From positions 36,957-100,956 of the forward strand of contig NZ_JAAVUN010000012.1 of the NCBI RefSeq assembly GCF_012163155.1: a DNA stretch of 64,000 nt. The letters run 5' to 3'. Every line of letters begins with the position of its first letter. The first letter of the stretch is position 1. This document shows positions 52,170 through 61,095 of the stretch, piece by piece. The notes beneath the pieces are model-generated. The model was given only the letters and a program-made list of their open reading frames with translations. It was not told the origin of the DNA and did no database searches. Both the position numbers and the translations under genes were made by a program. Source of the stretch: Kocuria subflava (GTDB taxonomy: Bacteria; Actinomycetota; Actinomycetes; Actinomycetales; Micrococcaceae).

Positions 52170-55100
52170 ATGTCTTCTCCCTCTGAGCGCTACGCGGCCG
52201 CCAAGCAACGCAACGCCGAGGCCAAGACCGAATTGGCCGTATTTGCCGCGTCCTTGGACTTCCAGATGGACTCCTTCCAGGTCAACGGCTGCAAGGCCCT
52301 GGAAGACGGGCGTGGTGTGCTGGTGGCGGCACCCACCGGAGCCGGCAAGACCATTGTGGGGGAGTTTGCCGTCCACCTGGCGCTTGCCCGTGGTCAGAAG
52401 GCGTTCTACACCACTCCCATCAAGGCCCTGAGCAACCAGAAGTACCACGACTTCATCCGCCGCTTTGGTGCAGATCGCGTGGGCCTGCTGACCGGGGACA
52501 CCGCCGTGAACTCAGAGGCGGACGTGGTGGTGATGACCACCGAGGTCCTGCGCAACATGCTCTACGCCGGATCCTCCACCCTGGATCACCTGGGTTTTGT
52601 GGTCATGGACGAGGTCCACTACCTGGCCGATCGCTTCCGTGGTGCGGTGTGGGAGGAAGTGATCATCCACCTGCCCGAACACGTCCAGATGGCCTGCCTG
52701 TCCGCCACCGTGTCCAACGCCGAGGAATTCGGGGACTGGCTGGATGCCGTACGTGGAGACACGGACGTGGTGGTTTCCGAACATCGCCCCGTGCCGTTGT
52801 GGCAGCACGTGCAGGTGGGCACGGAGCTCATGGACCTGTTCGTGGACGATTCAACGGTGGAGCACGTGGTGGACCGGCGTCGTCAGGCTCGCAAGCGCGG
52901 CAACGACGACGCCCCCGCGGTGAATCCTGAGCTGCTGTATCTGGCTCGTGCACAGGCCCCCGGTGGGCACCGCGGAGGACGTGGCGGGGGCCGCGGACCG
53001 GGTGGACGCTCCCGGGACCGGATGGCACGCCGCGAGCGCGGTGGAGGTGGCCCACGCAGCTACGGGCCCTCCTCACGCGGCGCCGGCAGTGGGGGTGACC
53101 GTGTGCAGGGCGGGCGCTTCGGCCACAGTCACAGGATCTCGCGGCCGCACATGATCCGCCGTCTGCAGTCGGAAGGGCTGCTGCCGGCCATCACGTTCAT
53201 CTTCTCCAGGGTTGGTTGTGACGATGCCGTCAAGCAATGCCTGGCAGCCGATCTGTGGCTGACCACCGAGTCCGAGCGCCAGACCATTCGTGCCGTGGTG
53301 GCCGAGGCCGCCTCCGCCCTGGATGCCTCCGATCTGGACGTGCTGGGTTTCTATGAGTGGCGTGACGGGCTGCTGCACGGTGTGGCCGCCCACCACGCCG
53401 GTTTGCTGCCGCTGTTCAAGGAAGTGGTGGAACAGCTGTTCGCCCAAGGGCTGGTCAAGGCGGTGTTCGCCACGGAGACCCTGGCACTGGGGATCAACAT
53501 GCCCGCCCGTTCCGTGGTGCTGGAACGTCTGGACAAGTTCAACGGGGAGTCCCGGGTGGACATCACCCCCGGTGAATACACGCAGCTCACAGGCCGTGCC
53601 GGTCGCCGGGGGATCGACGTCGAAGGCCACGCCGTGGTGCTGTGGCGCCCGGAACTGGATCCCAACACGGTGGCCGGTCTGGCCTCCAAGCGCACCTACC
53701 CGCTGATCTCCAGCTTCCGGCCCACCTACAACATGTCCGTCAACCTGATCGCACGCTTTGGCGCCCAACGCTCCCGCACCATCCTGGAGTCCTCCTTTGC
53801 CCAGTTCCAGGCTGACCGCTCCGTGGTGGGCCTGGCCAAGAAGGTGCGCTCGCAGGAGGAGACGCTGGCCGGTTACGAACAGGCCATGACCTGCCATCTG
53901 GGGGATTTCACGGAGTACGCCACGCTGCGCCGTGAACTGAAGGAGGCGGAGAAGTCCGCGGAGATGACCCGAACGCATGCCCGCCGCGCTCAGGCTGCTG
54001 ACTCCCTCGCGGATCTGCGGCCCGGTGACGTGGTGGACGTGCCCACGGGCCGCAACCGGGGTTACGCCGTCGTGATTGCTGCCGATCCCAAAGCGGAGTC
54101 GCCCCGGCCTGTGATCGTCACTTTTGACTCCAATCTGCGCCGCCTGGGGGCACAAGACCTGGACGGTCCGCTGGAACCCGTCAGCTTTGTCAAACTGCCC
54201 AACAAGGTCCGCACGGAGACCACCAAGGACCGCAAGAGCATTACCGCGTGGATGCGTCAGGCCATCCAGGACCGCAAGCCTGCCCGCGGAGCTTCTGGTG
54301 ATCACGCCCGCGGTGCGCGTCAGGCGGGTCCCATCCAGTTCGTGCGCAGCGAATCCGGGTCCGAGGCCCGAATCGCCCAATTGCGCAAGGCGCTGCGGGA
54401 GCATCCCTGCCACGGCTGCAATGACCGGGAGAACCACGCTCGCTGGGCGGAGCGCTGGAATCGCCTGCGCAAGGACACGGACGGCCTGCTGCGGCAGTTG
54501 GAGAACCGCACCAATGCCGTGGCCGTCACCTTCGACCGCATCTGCGGCGTGCTGTACTCCCTGGACTATCTGCAGGTGGACGACGACGGCACCATGCACC
54601 CCACTGCTGCCGGAGAACAACTGCGCCACATCTACGGTGACCGGGACCTGCTGTTGGCCATGACCCTGCGGGACGGATTGCTCAAGGACCTGGATCCGGC
54701 TGCCCTGGCTGCCACTGTGACCGCCTTGGTGTACCAGGCAAAGCGCGAGGACGCCGGAATCCGTCCCAGCCTGCCCACCCCGGCCATGGATCGTGCCGTG
54801 GACGGGATGATTCGCCACTGGTCCCATCTGACGGATCTGGAGGAACAGCACCGTGTGAAGTCCACGGCAGAGCCTGAACTGGGACTGGTGGCACCCATGT
54901 ACCGGTGGGCCCGCGGATCCTCCTTGCACGTGACCCTTGACGGAACTGAACTGGCGGCCGGAGACTTTGTCCGCTGGGCCAAGCAGGTGATTGACCTGTT
55001 GGACCAGATCGCCTCCGTGACCAGCTTGGATCCTGACGTACGCGCCGGCTGCCAACGTGCCGTCAAACTGATTCACCGCGGTGTGGTGGTGCAGTCCGTG

Positions 55101-55172
55101 CAGGAGCAGCCGCAGGACACAGAGCCTGACAAACAGGATTTTCAGATCCCACCGGTTGGTACGGAAAACTGA
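52170..55172 (+). CDS. helY: DEAD/DEAH-box helicase, HelY/Ski2-like
   Basis: 1000 residues from ATG 52170 (GTG 52161 possible). RNA helicase of the Ski2/Mtr4 type. Motif I APTGAGKT, Ia TTPIKALSNQKY, motif II VMDEVHYLADRFRG, motif III SATVSN, motif VI QLTGRAGRRGIDVEG. The C-terminal half has an rRNA-processing-arch-like beta segment and helical domain. Between the two RecA lobes, residues ~263-325 form a Gly/Arg-rich insertion (GGHRGGRGGGRGPGG) of RGG type, which may add RNA binding. It is an established neighbour of tatC in actinobacteria. Confidence 0.94.
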   Translation: MSSPSERYAAAKQRNAEAKTELAVFAASLDFQMDSFQVNGCKALEDGRGVLVAAPTGAGKTIVGEFAVHLALARGQKAFYTTPIKALSNQKYHDFIRRFGADRVGLLTGDTAVNSEADVVVMTTEVLRNMLYAGSSTLDHLGFVVMDEVHYLADRFRGAVWEEVIIHLPEHVQMACLSATVSNAEEFGDWLDAVRGDTDVVVSEHRPVPLWQHVQVGTELMDLFVDDSTVEHVVDRRRQARKRGNDDAPAVNPELLYLARAQAPGGHRGGRGGGRGPGGRSRDRMARRERGGGGPRSYGPSSRGAGSGGDRVQGGRFGHSHRISRPHMIRRLQSEGLLPAITFIFSRVGCDDAVKQCLAADLWLTTESERQTIRAVVAEAASALDASDLDVLGFYEWRDGLLHGVAAHHAGLLPLFKEVVEQLFAQGLVKAVFATETLALGINMPARSVVLERLDKFNGESRVDITPGEYTQLTGRAGRRGIDVEGHAVVLWRPELDPNTVAGLASKRTYPLISSFRPTYNMSVNLIARFGAQRSRTILESSFAQFQADRSVVGLAKKVRSQEETLAGYEQAMTCHLGDFTEYATLRRELKEAEKSAEMTRTHARRAQAADSLADLRPGDVVDVPTGRNRGYAVVIAADPKAESPRPVIVTFDSNLRRLGAQDLDGPLEPVSFVKLPNKVRTETTKDRKSITAWMRQAIQDRKPARGASGDHARGARQAGPIQFVRSESGSEARIAQLRKALREHPCHGCNDRENHARWAERWNRLRKDTDGLLRQLENRTNAVAVTFDRICGVLYSLDYLQVDDDGTMHPTAAGEQLRHIYGDRDLLLAMTLRDGLLKDLDPAALAATVTALVYQAKREDAGIRPSLPTPAMDRAVDGMIRHWSHLTDLEEQHRVKSTAEPELGLVAPMYRWARGSSLHVTLDGTELAAGDFVRWAKQVIDLLDQIASVTSLDPDVRAGCQRAVKLIHRGVVVQSVQEQPQDTEPDKQDFQIPPVGTEN

Positions 55173-55177
55173 GGGGC

Positions 55178-56314
55178 ATGGCTGATTCCCCTCACTCTTC
55201 TCCCGTGATGTTCCACAACGGCTCCGTCTACACCCCCGTTGATCCGTTTGCCTCCGCCATGGTGGTGGAGGACGGCCAAGTGGTTTGGGTGGGATCGGAA
55301 CAAGCCGCCACCGCCATTCGTGACGATCGCATGAACGTGGTGGACCTTTACGGTGACCTGCTCACCCCAGGGGTGGTGAACAGCTCGGTGGACCTGACGC
55401 AGGTCCCTGATGTGGCTGCTGCCCTGCAGTCTGCGGCGCAGCAAGGGTTCACGGCCGTGGTGCACACCGGACCGGACGTGGGTCCGAACGCCCTGCATGG
55501 CCAGCCTGGCCTCCCGGAGGTCTTGCACTGGCCCACCCTTGACGCTCAGGAGAAGGCCGAATCGGCCCGTTCCGTGGTGGACAGCTGGTCGAAGACCGAT
55601 GATGCCGTCGCCCTGGTGGGGCTACGCCTGGACCTCGGCCAGGCCGATGGGCCCCAGAATGCTGAGATCTGCGCGTTCCTCCAGATCTGCCTGGAGCACA
55701 ACCTTCGCCCCGCCGTGGTGGTGCCGGGTGCGCAGGAGGGTGCCGCCGTCGTCGCTGCCGTGGACCACGTTGCCGAGGCGGTGGGACAACGCAGGCTGAA
55801 TGCCGCAGGGCTACGCCTGGAGTTCGCCGAGTCCATGACAGCCGGGGAGGTCAAGGACGTGCTGGAGGCCACTGCCGACCACGCCCTGAGCGTGTGCCTG
55901 GTTCCTGAACAGACGGCACTGGCAGGGGAGTACTACCGGCGCGGGCTGCCCGTGACCCTGGGATTCGCCCAGATCGACGCCAATCCGTGGGCCGGGGTCA
56001 AGGCCCTGGTCAACCACGCTGAATCCGAGGAACGGATTTCCGCCCGCGCTGCCTTCACGGCTGCCACCCGTGGCGCCTGGCGGGCCCTGGGCCGCGGAGG
56101 CCCCATGGCAGGGCAACTGGCACCCGGCACACCGGCAACGTTCGGGCGCTGGCAGGTGGAGGCCCTGATGGTTCAAGGTGCAGCCGGAACAGCCGCGTCC
56201 TGGAGCACCGACCCCCGCGCGCGGACACCCCTGTTGCCCGCCCTTGAGGAAGAGTCCCTACCGGTGTGTGTGGCCACCGCCATCAACGGCACACAGGTGT
56301 GGCCAAGGCCCTGA
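55178..56314 (+). CDS. Amidohydrolase-fold protein lacking the usual metal ligands
   Basis: 378 residues, ATG 55178, 5 bp after helY. The N-terminal beta-sandwich (FHNGSVYTPVDPFASAMVVEDGQVVWVG) and LYGDLLTPGVVNSSVDL belong to the amidohydrolase superfamily. At the place where active members have D-x-H-x-H, this protein reads NSSVDL, so both metal-binding histidines are absent. The late NHAESEERISARAAFTAATRGAWRALG and GQLAPGTPATFGRW segments match the family's C-terminal sandwich. It is probably not a standard hydrolase; it may be structural or use another mechanism. Homologues in this position are common in Micrococcaceae. Confidence 0.8.
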   Translation: MADSPHSSPVMFHNGSVYTPVDPFASAMVVEDGQVVWVGSEQAATAIRDDRMNVVDLYGDLLTPGVVNSSVDLTQVPDVAAALQSAAQQGFTAVVHTGPDVGPNALHGQPGLPEVLHWPTLDAQEKAESARSVVDSWSKTDDAVALVGLRLDLGQADGPQNAEICAFLQICLEHNLRPAVVVPGAQEGAAVVAAVDHVAEAVGQRRLNAAGLRLEFAESMTAGEVKDVLEATADHALSVCLVPEQTALAGEYYRRGLPVTLGFAQIDANPWAGVKALVNHAESEERISARAAFTAATRGAWRALGRGGPMAGQLAPGTPATFGRWQVEALMVQGAAGTAASWSTDPRARTPLLPALEEESLPVCVATAINGTQVWPRP

Positions 56315-56366
56315 CACCAACACGGCCTGTCGTGGCCGCACCCCTGGTGCGCCCCGTGGCAAAGTG

Positions 56367-56406
56367 ACCATTAATGGTTTGTCAGTCCATCACTGCTGGA
56401 TAGACT
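56367..56406 (+). promoter_or_regulatory. Candidate promoter with adjacent palindrome upstream of the polyprenol-phosphate mannosyltransferase
   Basis: The perfect 12-bp palindrome ACCATTAATGGT (56367-56378) abuts a -35-like TTGTCA (56379-56384); TAGACT (56401-56406) is a plausible -10 at 16 bp. The 253-bp gap 56315-56567 contains no other recognisable feature. Confidence 0.5.
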
Positions 56407-56567
56407 GGCCGTCTACTGCCGGACGGGCTGGGTGCCCTTAGAAAACAGATACTCCGAACACCACGGTGCACGGAGACTGGCCCGAAGACACCTGGCCCGT
56501 TCTGCGGGTGTCGGCAGCAACTGATCCACGTCATGCCTGACACTGTCGGCGAAAGGAAACCAACCGC

Positions 56568-57314
56568 GTGCGGTCCCTCATCATCATTCCCACCTACAAC
56601 GAGCGCGAGTCCCTCCCCACCGTGATGGACCGCCTGCGCCGCGCCGTTCCGGCCGGAGACGTCCTGGTGGTGGACGACAACAGCCCGGACGGCACCGGTG
56701 ACATGGCCGATGCCATGGCCGCAGCTGACCCCCAGATCCATGTTCTGCACCGCACGGAGAAGAACGGCCTGGGCCAGGCCTACATTGCCGGTTTCAAGTG
56801 GGGCATGGAGAACGACTACCAGATCCTGGTGGAGATGGATGCCGACTGCTCCCACCAGCCGGAGGAACTGCCCAAGTTGCTCCAGGCCGTGGAAGACGGC
56901 GCTGACCTTGCCATCGGTTCGCGTTACGTACCCGGTGGTTCCACCGTCAACTGGCCCTGGTACCGGCAGTTCATCTCCCGCGGCGGTGGCATCTACGCCC
57001 GGTTCTTCCTGGGCTCCAACATCCAGGACATCACCGCCGGCTACCGGGCGTTCCGCGCCTCCACGCTGAAGGCCATTGACCTGGACACCGTCACCTCCCG
57101 TGGCTACTGCTTCCAGATCGATCTCGGCTGGCGCACCGAACTGGCCGGGCTGAAGGTGGTGGAAGTTCCCATCACGTTCGTGGAGCGCGCTGAAGGTGTG
57201 TCCAAGATGAGCGGGGACATCACCAAGGAAGCCATCGTGAACGTGGCCAAGTGGGGCACCACCGCGCGTGCGCGCGTTCTGCGGGACAAGTTCAACAACC
57301 TGGTGGGCCGCTGA
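56568..57314 (+). CDS. ppm1: Polyprenol monophosphomannose synthase (GT2)
   Basis: 248 residues, GTG start with GAAAGGA upstream. Transfers mannose from GDP-mannose to polyprenyl phosphate; the product donates mannose outside the membrane for lipoglycans and glycoproteins. GT-A fold: [36 protein letters not shown] and the metal-binding [37 protein letters not shown] and RYxAF-like [13 protein letters not shown] are typical of Ppm/Dpm1. It has no C-terminal membrane domain, so the acyltransferase half found fused in M. tuberculosis Ppm1 would have to be separate. Confidence 0.92.
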   Translation: MRSLIIIPTYNERESLPTVMDRLRRAVPAGDVLVVDDNSPDGTGDMADAMAAADPQIHVLHRTEKNGLGQAYIAGFKWGMENDYQILVEMDADCSHQPEELPKLLQAVEDGADLAIGSRYVPGGSTVNWPWYRQFISRGGGIYARFFLGSNIQDITAGYRAFRASTLKAIDLDTVTSRGYCFQIDLGWRTELAGLKVVEVPITFVERAEGVSKMSGDITKEAIVNVAKWGTTARARVLRDKFNNLVGR

Positions 57315-57334
57315 TCCGCTGAGGACCACCCACT

Positions 57335-57379
57335 ACGACGGGGCGGGAACCACCTTTCGGATGGTTCCCGCCCCGTCGT
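57335..57379. terminator. Strong bidirectional terminator between ppm1 and rbpA
   Basis: An 18-bp perfect stem (57335-57352 with 57362-57379) around a nine-nt loop, followed by CGTTGTT. The two genes converge on it. Confidence 0.88.
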
Positions 57380-57411
57380 CGTTGTTCAGTGGGAGTGCTG
57401 CCCGCTGAGGA

Positions 57412-57747
57412 TCAGATCGCGTGCTGCTCCCGGTAGAACTGGAGGCGCTGCTCCAAGATTTCCTCGAGCTCTTCTGTGGTGCGCCGCTCCATGAGCATGT
57501 CCCAGTGGGTGCGCTGGTGCTTCTCGTTGGGGTTCTCCGGCTTCTCACCGTTGACGATCACGGCTTCCTTGCCGGACTTGGAGACCCACACGGAGGGGAT
57601 TTCCGCCTCGGTGGCAAAGGTCACGAAAACCTGTTCGCCATCCTCGGTCCGGTACTCCACGCGCTGCCGCGGCGCCGGCTCCACACCGGCCTCGGACTCC
57701 ATGGACTGTGAGCCCAGGCGCATACCTCGCAGGCTGCGGTCACTCAT
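57412..57747 (-). CDS. rbpA: RNA polymerase-binding protein RbpA
   Basis: 111 residues from ATG 57747 with AGGAG nine bases upstream. Binds the primary sigma factor and RNA polymerase and stabilises the open complex; found only in actinobacteria. SDRSLRGMRLGSQSMESE is the N-terminal tail, a Zn-less beta-barrel core follows (VEYRTEDGEQVFVTFATEAE), and THWDMLMERRTTEELEEILE is the sigma-interacting domain. The two Cys residues of Streptomyces RbpA are missing, as in many relatives. Confidence 0.95.
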   Translation of the reverse strand: MSDRSLRGMRLGSQSMESEAGVEPAPRQRVEYRTEDGEQVFVTFATEAEIPSVWVSKSGKEAVIVNGEKPENPNEKHQRTHWDMLMERRTTEELEEILEQRLQFYREQHAI

Positions 57748-57902
57748 CAGGTGCAACTCCTGTCAGTGGAAAACACGGTCAAACTTGGATCAGCGGCCCA
57801 TTCTACCCGGGAGCAGGTCCGTGGGGGTGGGACCGCCGCTTCAGGGATGATCAACACCCATGGGCCCGTGAATGTTCCCGAGCGTGAGCATTCACCGGGT
57901 GA

Positions 57903-57953
57903 AACACCTCAGAGGCCCTCCCATGACGTGCCTGGGAGTGCCTCTGAGGTGTT
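57903..57953 (-). terminator. Nested hairpin downstream of the SPFH gene
   Basis: AACACCTCAGAGGC (57903-57916) pairs perfectly with GCCTCTGAGGTGTT (57940-57953), with an inner CTCCCA/TGGGAG stem. It lies 60 bp past the SPFH stop on the minus strand, in the 266-bp gap that also holds the rbpA promoter. Confidence 0.7.
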
Positions 57954-58013
57954 CGAATCAGCAGGCTGACTGAGACCTGTTTGCGCCCAGAAGGCGCTGC
58001 GAACAGACTGCGG

Positions 58014-59213
58014 TCAGCGGGCGCTGGATCCGGCGTCGTCGTCCGACTCCGGCACGATCCCGTAGGATTGCTGGTGTTCCGCGGTGAAGGGGGAGCCCTT
58101 GCCTGCGCGGCGGTTGTCACCGGGAACCGGTGCGTCCAGGTCCACCGGAGCATCGGGGTCAATGGTTTCCGGCTCCGGGATGGTGAAGGCGTCCGGATCG
58201 GCCACAGCGGTGGAGGGCTTGAGGTCCTCGTCCGTGACCTTCACGGATTCTGACTTCACGATGCCGTCATCGGCCTTGGCGGCTTCACGGGCTTCAGCCT
58301 CGGCCTGTTCCTCCTCCTCCATGACATCACCCCAGTCGCGGCCCTGATCGGGCTTGCCCAGGAACTCGCCCACGCCACGCAGGGCATCGCCGAGCTCGGC
58401 GGGAATCATCCACACCTTGTTGGCCGAACCCTCAGCCACCTTGGGCAGGGTCTGGATGTACTGGTAAGCCAGCAGCTTCTGAGTCGGCTTGGCGCGGTGA
58501 ATCGAATCAAAGACCTTCTGAATGGCCTGGGCTTCACCATCGGCACGCAGGATCGCTGCCTTGGCATCACCTTCGGCGGAGAGCACAGCTGCCTGACGCT
58601 CACCTTCAGCGGTGAGGATCTGGGACTGCTTCTGACCTTCAGCGGTCAGGATCGCGGCACGGCGGTCACGCTCGGCACGCATCTGCTTCTCCATGGAGTC
58701 CTGGATGGACGGCGGGGGAGTGATCTCCTTGATGTCCACGCGGGACACGCGCAGGCCCCAGCGGCCCGTGGTGGAGTCCAGGACGCCGCGCAGTTCGGCG
58801 TTGATCTTGTCACGCGAGGTGAGGGTCTCCTCCAGGTTCAATCCACCCACCACGTTACGCAGTGTGGCCGAGGTCAACTCGTCCACGGCGTGAATGTAGT
58901 TGGTGATTTCGTACGTGGCGGCACGGGGGTCGGTGACCTGGAAATACACCACGGTGTCGATCCCCACCACCAGGTTGTCCTCCGTGATCACGGACTGGGA
59001 GGGGAAGGACACCACTTGCTCACGGAGGTCGATCAGCGGCAGGAGCCGGTCAATGAAGGGCACCAGGATGTGCAACCCCGGGTTCAACGTTGCCTGGTAC
59101 TTGCCCAGGCGTTCCACGATGCCGGCCCGAGCCTGGGGGATGATGCGCACTGCCTTGAGCAGTACCACCACCGCCAGGATGACCAACACCGCCAGCAAAA
59201 TCAAAAATGCCAT
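58014..59213 (-). CDS. SPFH/band-7 family protein (paraslipin, QmcA-like)
   Basis: 399 residues. N-terminal transmembrane anchor (LILLAVLVILAVVVLL), then the SPFH domain (IIPQARAGIVERLGKYQATL, LREQVVSFPSQSVITEDNL, VVYFQVTDPRAATYEI, NVVGGLNLEETLTSRDKIN), a long coiled-coil flotillin arm (AEGQKQSQILTAEGERQAAV) and a disordered acidic tail of ~110 residues that is longer than usual. Forms oligomeric membrane scaffolds. The nfeD gene is its standard operon partner, here 64 bp upstream. Confidence 0.93.
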   Translation of the reverse strand: MAFLILLAVLVILAVVVLLKAVRIIPQARAGIVERLGKYQATLNPGLHILVPFIDRLLPLIDLREQVVSFPSQSVITEDNLVVGIDTVVYFQVTDPRAATYEITNYIHAVDELTSATLRNVVGGLNLEETLTSRDKINAELRGVLDSTTGRWGLRVSRVDIKEITPPPSIQDSMEKQMRAERDRRAAILTAEGQKQSQILTAEGERQAAVLSAEGDAKAAILRADGEAQAIQKVFDSIHRAKPTQKLLAYQYIQTLPKVAEGSANKVWMIPAELGDALRGVGEFLGKPDQGRDWGDVMEEEEQAEAEAREAAKADDGIVKSESVKVTDEDLKPSTAVADPDAFTIPEPETIDPDAPVDLDAPVPGDNRRAGKGSPFTAEHQQSYGIVPESDDDAGSSAR

Positions 59214-59277
59214 GGTGTTTCCTCTCTGGTGATGTTCACGTTCTTGCGGTTTCGAATCAGTTCAGTTGTGGGTGGCC

Positions 59278-59763
59278 TCAGGCCTGCACGGTTGGGCCGG
59301 CCGGTTTCAGAGGCACGTCCGTGACCACGACCGTGGCCCCGTCCACGCGCTGCACGTACACCTGCTGGTCCACGGGGTACTGGGCACCACTTGCTGAACG
59401 GGCTGTCCAGACGTCCCCGTCCAGGCGCACCAGACCGGTCTGGGTGGTCACGGGTTCCAGCACCATGCAGGGTTGACCGGGCAGACGGTCCGCATTGGAC
59501 AGGGCCCCTGCCCCCGGTGCCTGGTGGAGTTTGCGCAGCAAGCGTGGCCTGATGGCGAACAACAGCAGAATGGCCACGGCCACGAATGCCAGGACTTCAA
59601 GCACCAGGTTGCCGCCCGAAATTGCTGAGACGATCGAGGCCGCAACAGCACCTCCAGCCAGCATCAAGAACGTGAGGTCCAGAGTCAGGATCTCCACCAC
59701 GCCCAACAACAGCGCGATGATCAGCCAGACCACCCAAGCGTTCATCAGCATCCATTCCAACAC
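59278..59763 (-). CDS. NfeD-like membrane protein
   Basis: 161 residues. Two to three N-terminal helices (VVWLIIALLLGVVEI, FLMLAGGAVAASIVSAI, VLAFVAVAILLLFAI) and a C-terminal OB-fold (GQPCMVLEPVTTQTGLVRLDG...YPVDQQVYVQRVDGATVVV). This is the short NfeD form (NfeD1b) without a protease domain, which partners with an SPFH protein, encoded immediately downstream. Confidence 0.92.
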   Translation of the reverse strand: MLEWMLMNAWVVWLIIALLLGVVEILTLDLTFLMLAGGAVAASIVSAISGGNLVLEVLAFVAVAILLLFAIRPRLLRKLHQAPGAGALSNADRLPGQPCMVLEPVTTQTGLVRLDGDVWTARSASGAQYPVDQQVYVQRVDGATVVVTDVPLKPAGPTVQA

Positions 59764-60094
59764 TGGATCTCAGCCCTCCATCACTTTCAGTCATCTGGTT
59801 TGTCTGTGGCGGGTATGGGGGACCCGTCACCGTGGCCACGCAGGCATCAGGTGCGTTTACTTCTGCAACTCTACTGTAATGCCACCTGTGCGGGCTGGAT
59901 CACGTCCACACGCCCCATCAGATCATGTGACACCAAGATGTGACACTCATGGGGATGCGCCGGTGGACAACGATTGAGATCAAACCCACCCGCCATGCTC
60001 TGTTCATCTGGTGTTCACCTTTCTAAGCTGGGGCAATCACGGGCGGTGTCCGCCGTCGTCGTGACCACACCCCACCCAGAACCAGGTGAACTCC
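59764..60094. other. 331-bp intergenic region with a direct repeat
   Basis: The gap between the nfeD start and the gene at 60095 must contain divergent promoters. ATGTGACAC occurs twice (59925-59933 and 59938-59946) at 13-bp spacing, a layout used by some activators and by iterons. No gene is convincing. AAACCAG-type and AT-richer bases near 59860-59880 may hold the nfeD promoter. Confidence 0.4.
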
Positions 60095-60469
60095 ATGCGC
60101 GTCCTCACACCCATTGCGGCCACGGCCGCTGGTGCCTGCCTGACGGGCATGGCCGGGGGACTGCTGGCGCTGTCCACCGCCCAGTCACGGCTTCCGGCCA
60201 TCATGGCGTGGCTGATGAAGCCCGAACCGGACTTGGAAGGCAAAGTGGTTCTGGTCTGCACAGGGCAGCGGACGAATGACGGCCCGGACCCAGCAGATCA
60301 CTGGCGCACTGTCATGGAGTCCGAGCACGACGACGTGGTGATGATCGACCTGCGCCTGCACACCGATGCCGGGCAGAAGCAGCAGCGCAGCATGGCAGAA
60401 CTCGCTCAGCGCATCCCCGCGGACTTCCGGAGGGAGTTCGGCTCGGCTGACGTGCCAGCCATCCGCTGA
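60095..60469 (+). CDS. Small hypothetical protein with N-terminal hydrophobic segment
   Basis: 124 residues from ATG 60095, chosen because AGGTGA is five bases upstream. The first ~30 residues (VLTPIAATAAGACLTGMAGGLLAL) form a signal anchor or signal peptide without a clear lipobox. The rest (GKVVLVCTGQRTNDGPDPADHWRTV, VVMIDLRLHTDAGQKQQRSM) looks like a small alpha/beta domain. No family recognised. It ends 6 bp from the stop of the convergent acetyltransferase. Confidence 0.6.
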   Translation: MRVLTPIAATAAGACLTGMAGGLLALSTAQSRLPAIMAWLMKPEPDLEGKVVLVCTGQRTNDGPDPADHWRTVMESEHDDVVMIDLRLHTDAGQKQQRSMAELAQRIPADFRREFGSADVPAIR

Positions 60470-60475
60470 CAGCCG

Positions 60476-61021
60476 TCAGGCGATGGGGCGCCGCATCAAG
60501 AGCACTTCAAACCCACGGGTGTCAGTCACACTTTGCACCCGGACAAGCTCGAACTCGAGACCCGCGTAGTACGTCTTCAACCGTTCGTTGTCGGCTGCGC
60601 AATCCAGACGCAGCCACAGGGCTCCCAGCTCACGTCCTCGGTGCGCTGCCCATTCCAGCAAGTGTCGCCCGACATCGGCGCCGGCGTGGTTGCGTGCCAC
60701 CATCAGTCCGTGCACAAAGACGGATTGAGGTGGGCTCTCTGGCCAGAAGTCAGGGTCCTCCGTGTGCAGGCGCAATGCCGCCAGAACCGTGCCCGCGGGT
60801 CCGGGAACCGCATACCAAAGGCCCCGGTTCACATCTGCCGCAACCACGGATTGCGGTAGGGACCCGTGCGGCCACTGGTCGATGCCGTGGACTTGCAGCC
60901 ACTCCTCGAGTTGACGCCGCAGCTCCCAGATGCCCAGCACATCGCGCGCCTCGGCCTGACGCAACCGCCGCAAGTCCACAACAGTCCCCGTTCCTTCGAC
61001 ACTTGTCACACGAACAGTCAA
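60476..61021 (-). CDS. GNAT-family N-acetyltransferase
   Basis: 181 residues from a TTG at 61021 with GGAGG nine bases upstream; GTG starts further in are alternatives. Core GNAT features: VLAALRLHTEDPDFW strand, VFVHGLMVARNHAGADVGRHLLEWA (acetyl-CoA loop of the form R-x-x-G-x-G/A, here RNHAGADVG), LWLRLDCAADNERLKTYYAGLEFELV. The N-terminal WELRRQLEEWLQVHGIDQW helix is common in actinobacterial members. Substrate unknown. Divergent from the dehydrogenase at 61096. Confidence 0.88.
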   Translation of the reverse strand: MTVRVTSVEGTGTVVDLRRLRQAEARDVLGIWELRRQLEEWLQVHGIDQWPHGSLPQSVVAADVNRGLWYAVPGPAGTVLAALRLHTEDPDFWPESPPQSVFVHGLMVARNHAGADVGRHLLEWAAHRGRELGALWLRLDCAADNERLKTYYAGLEFELVRVQSVTDTRGFEVLLMRRPIA

Positions 61022-61095
61022 CCGGACGTTCCTCCGCCGGCGACGTTGCCAACTAGGGTAGATGACGCGAGCGACGTGCAAGGAGGCACACACTC

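Noticed and set aside
53073..55076. 667-codon minus-strand frame inside helY
   Set aside because: The plus strand carries all helicase motifs; the complement frame has shadow composition (G, H, Q, V) and no recognisable domain.
55173..55177. Possible fusion or frameshift between helY and the amidohydrolase-like gene
   Set aside because: The stop and a new ATG five bases later are consistent with ordinary operon spacing; both proteins have normal ends.
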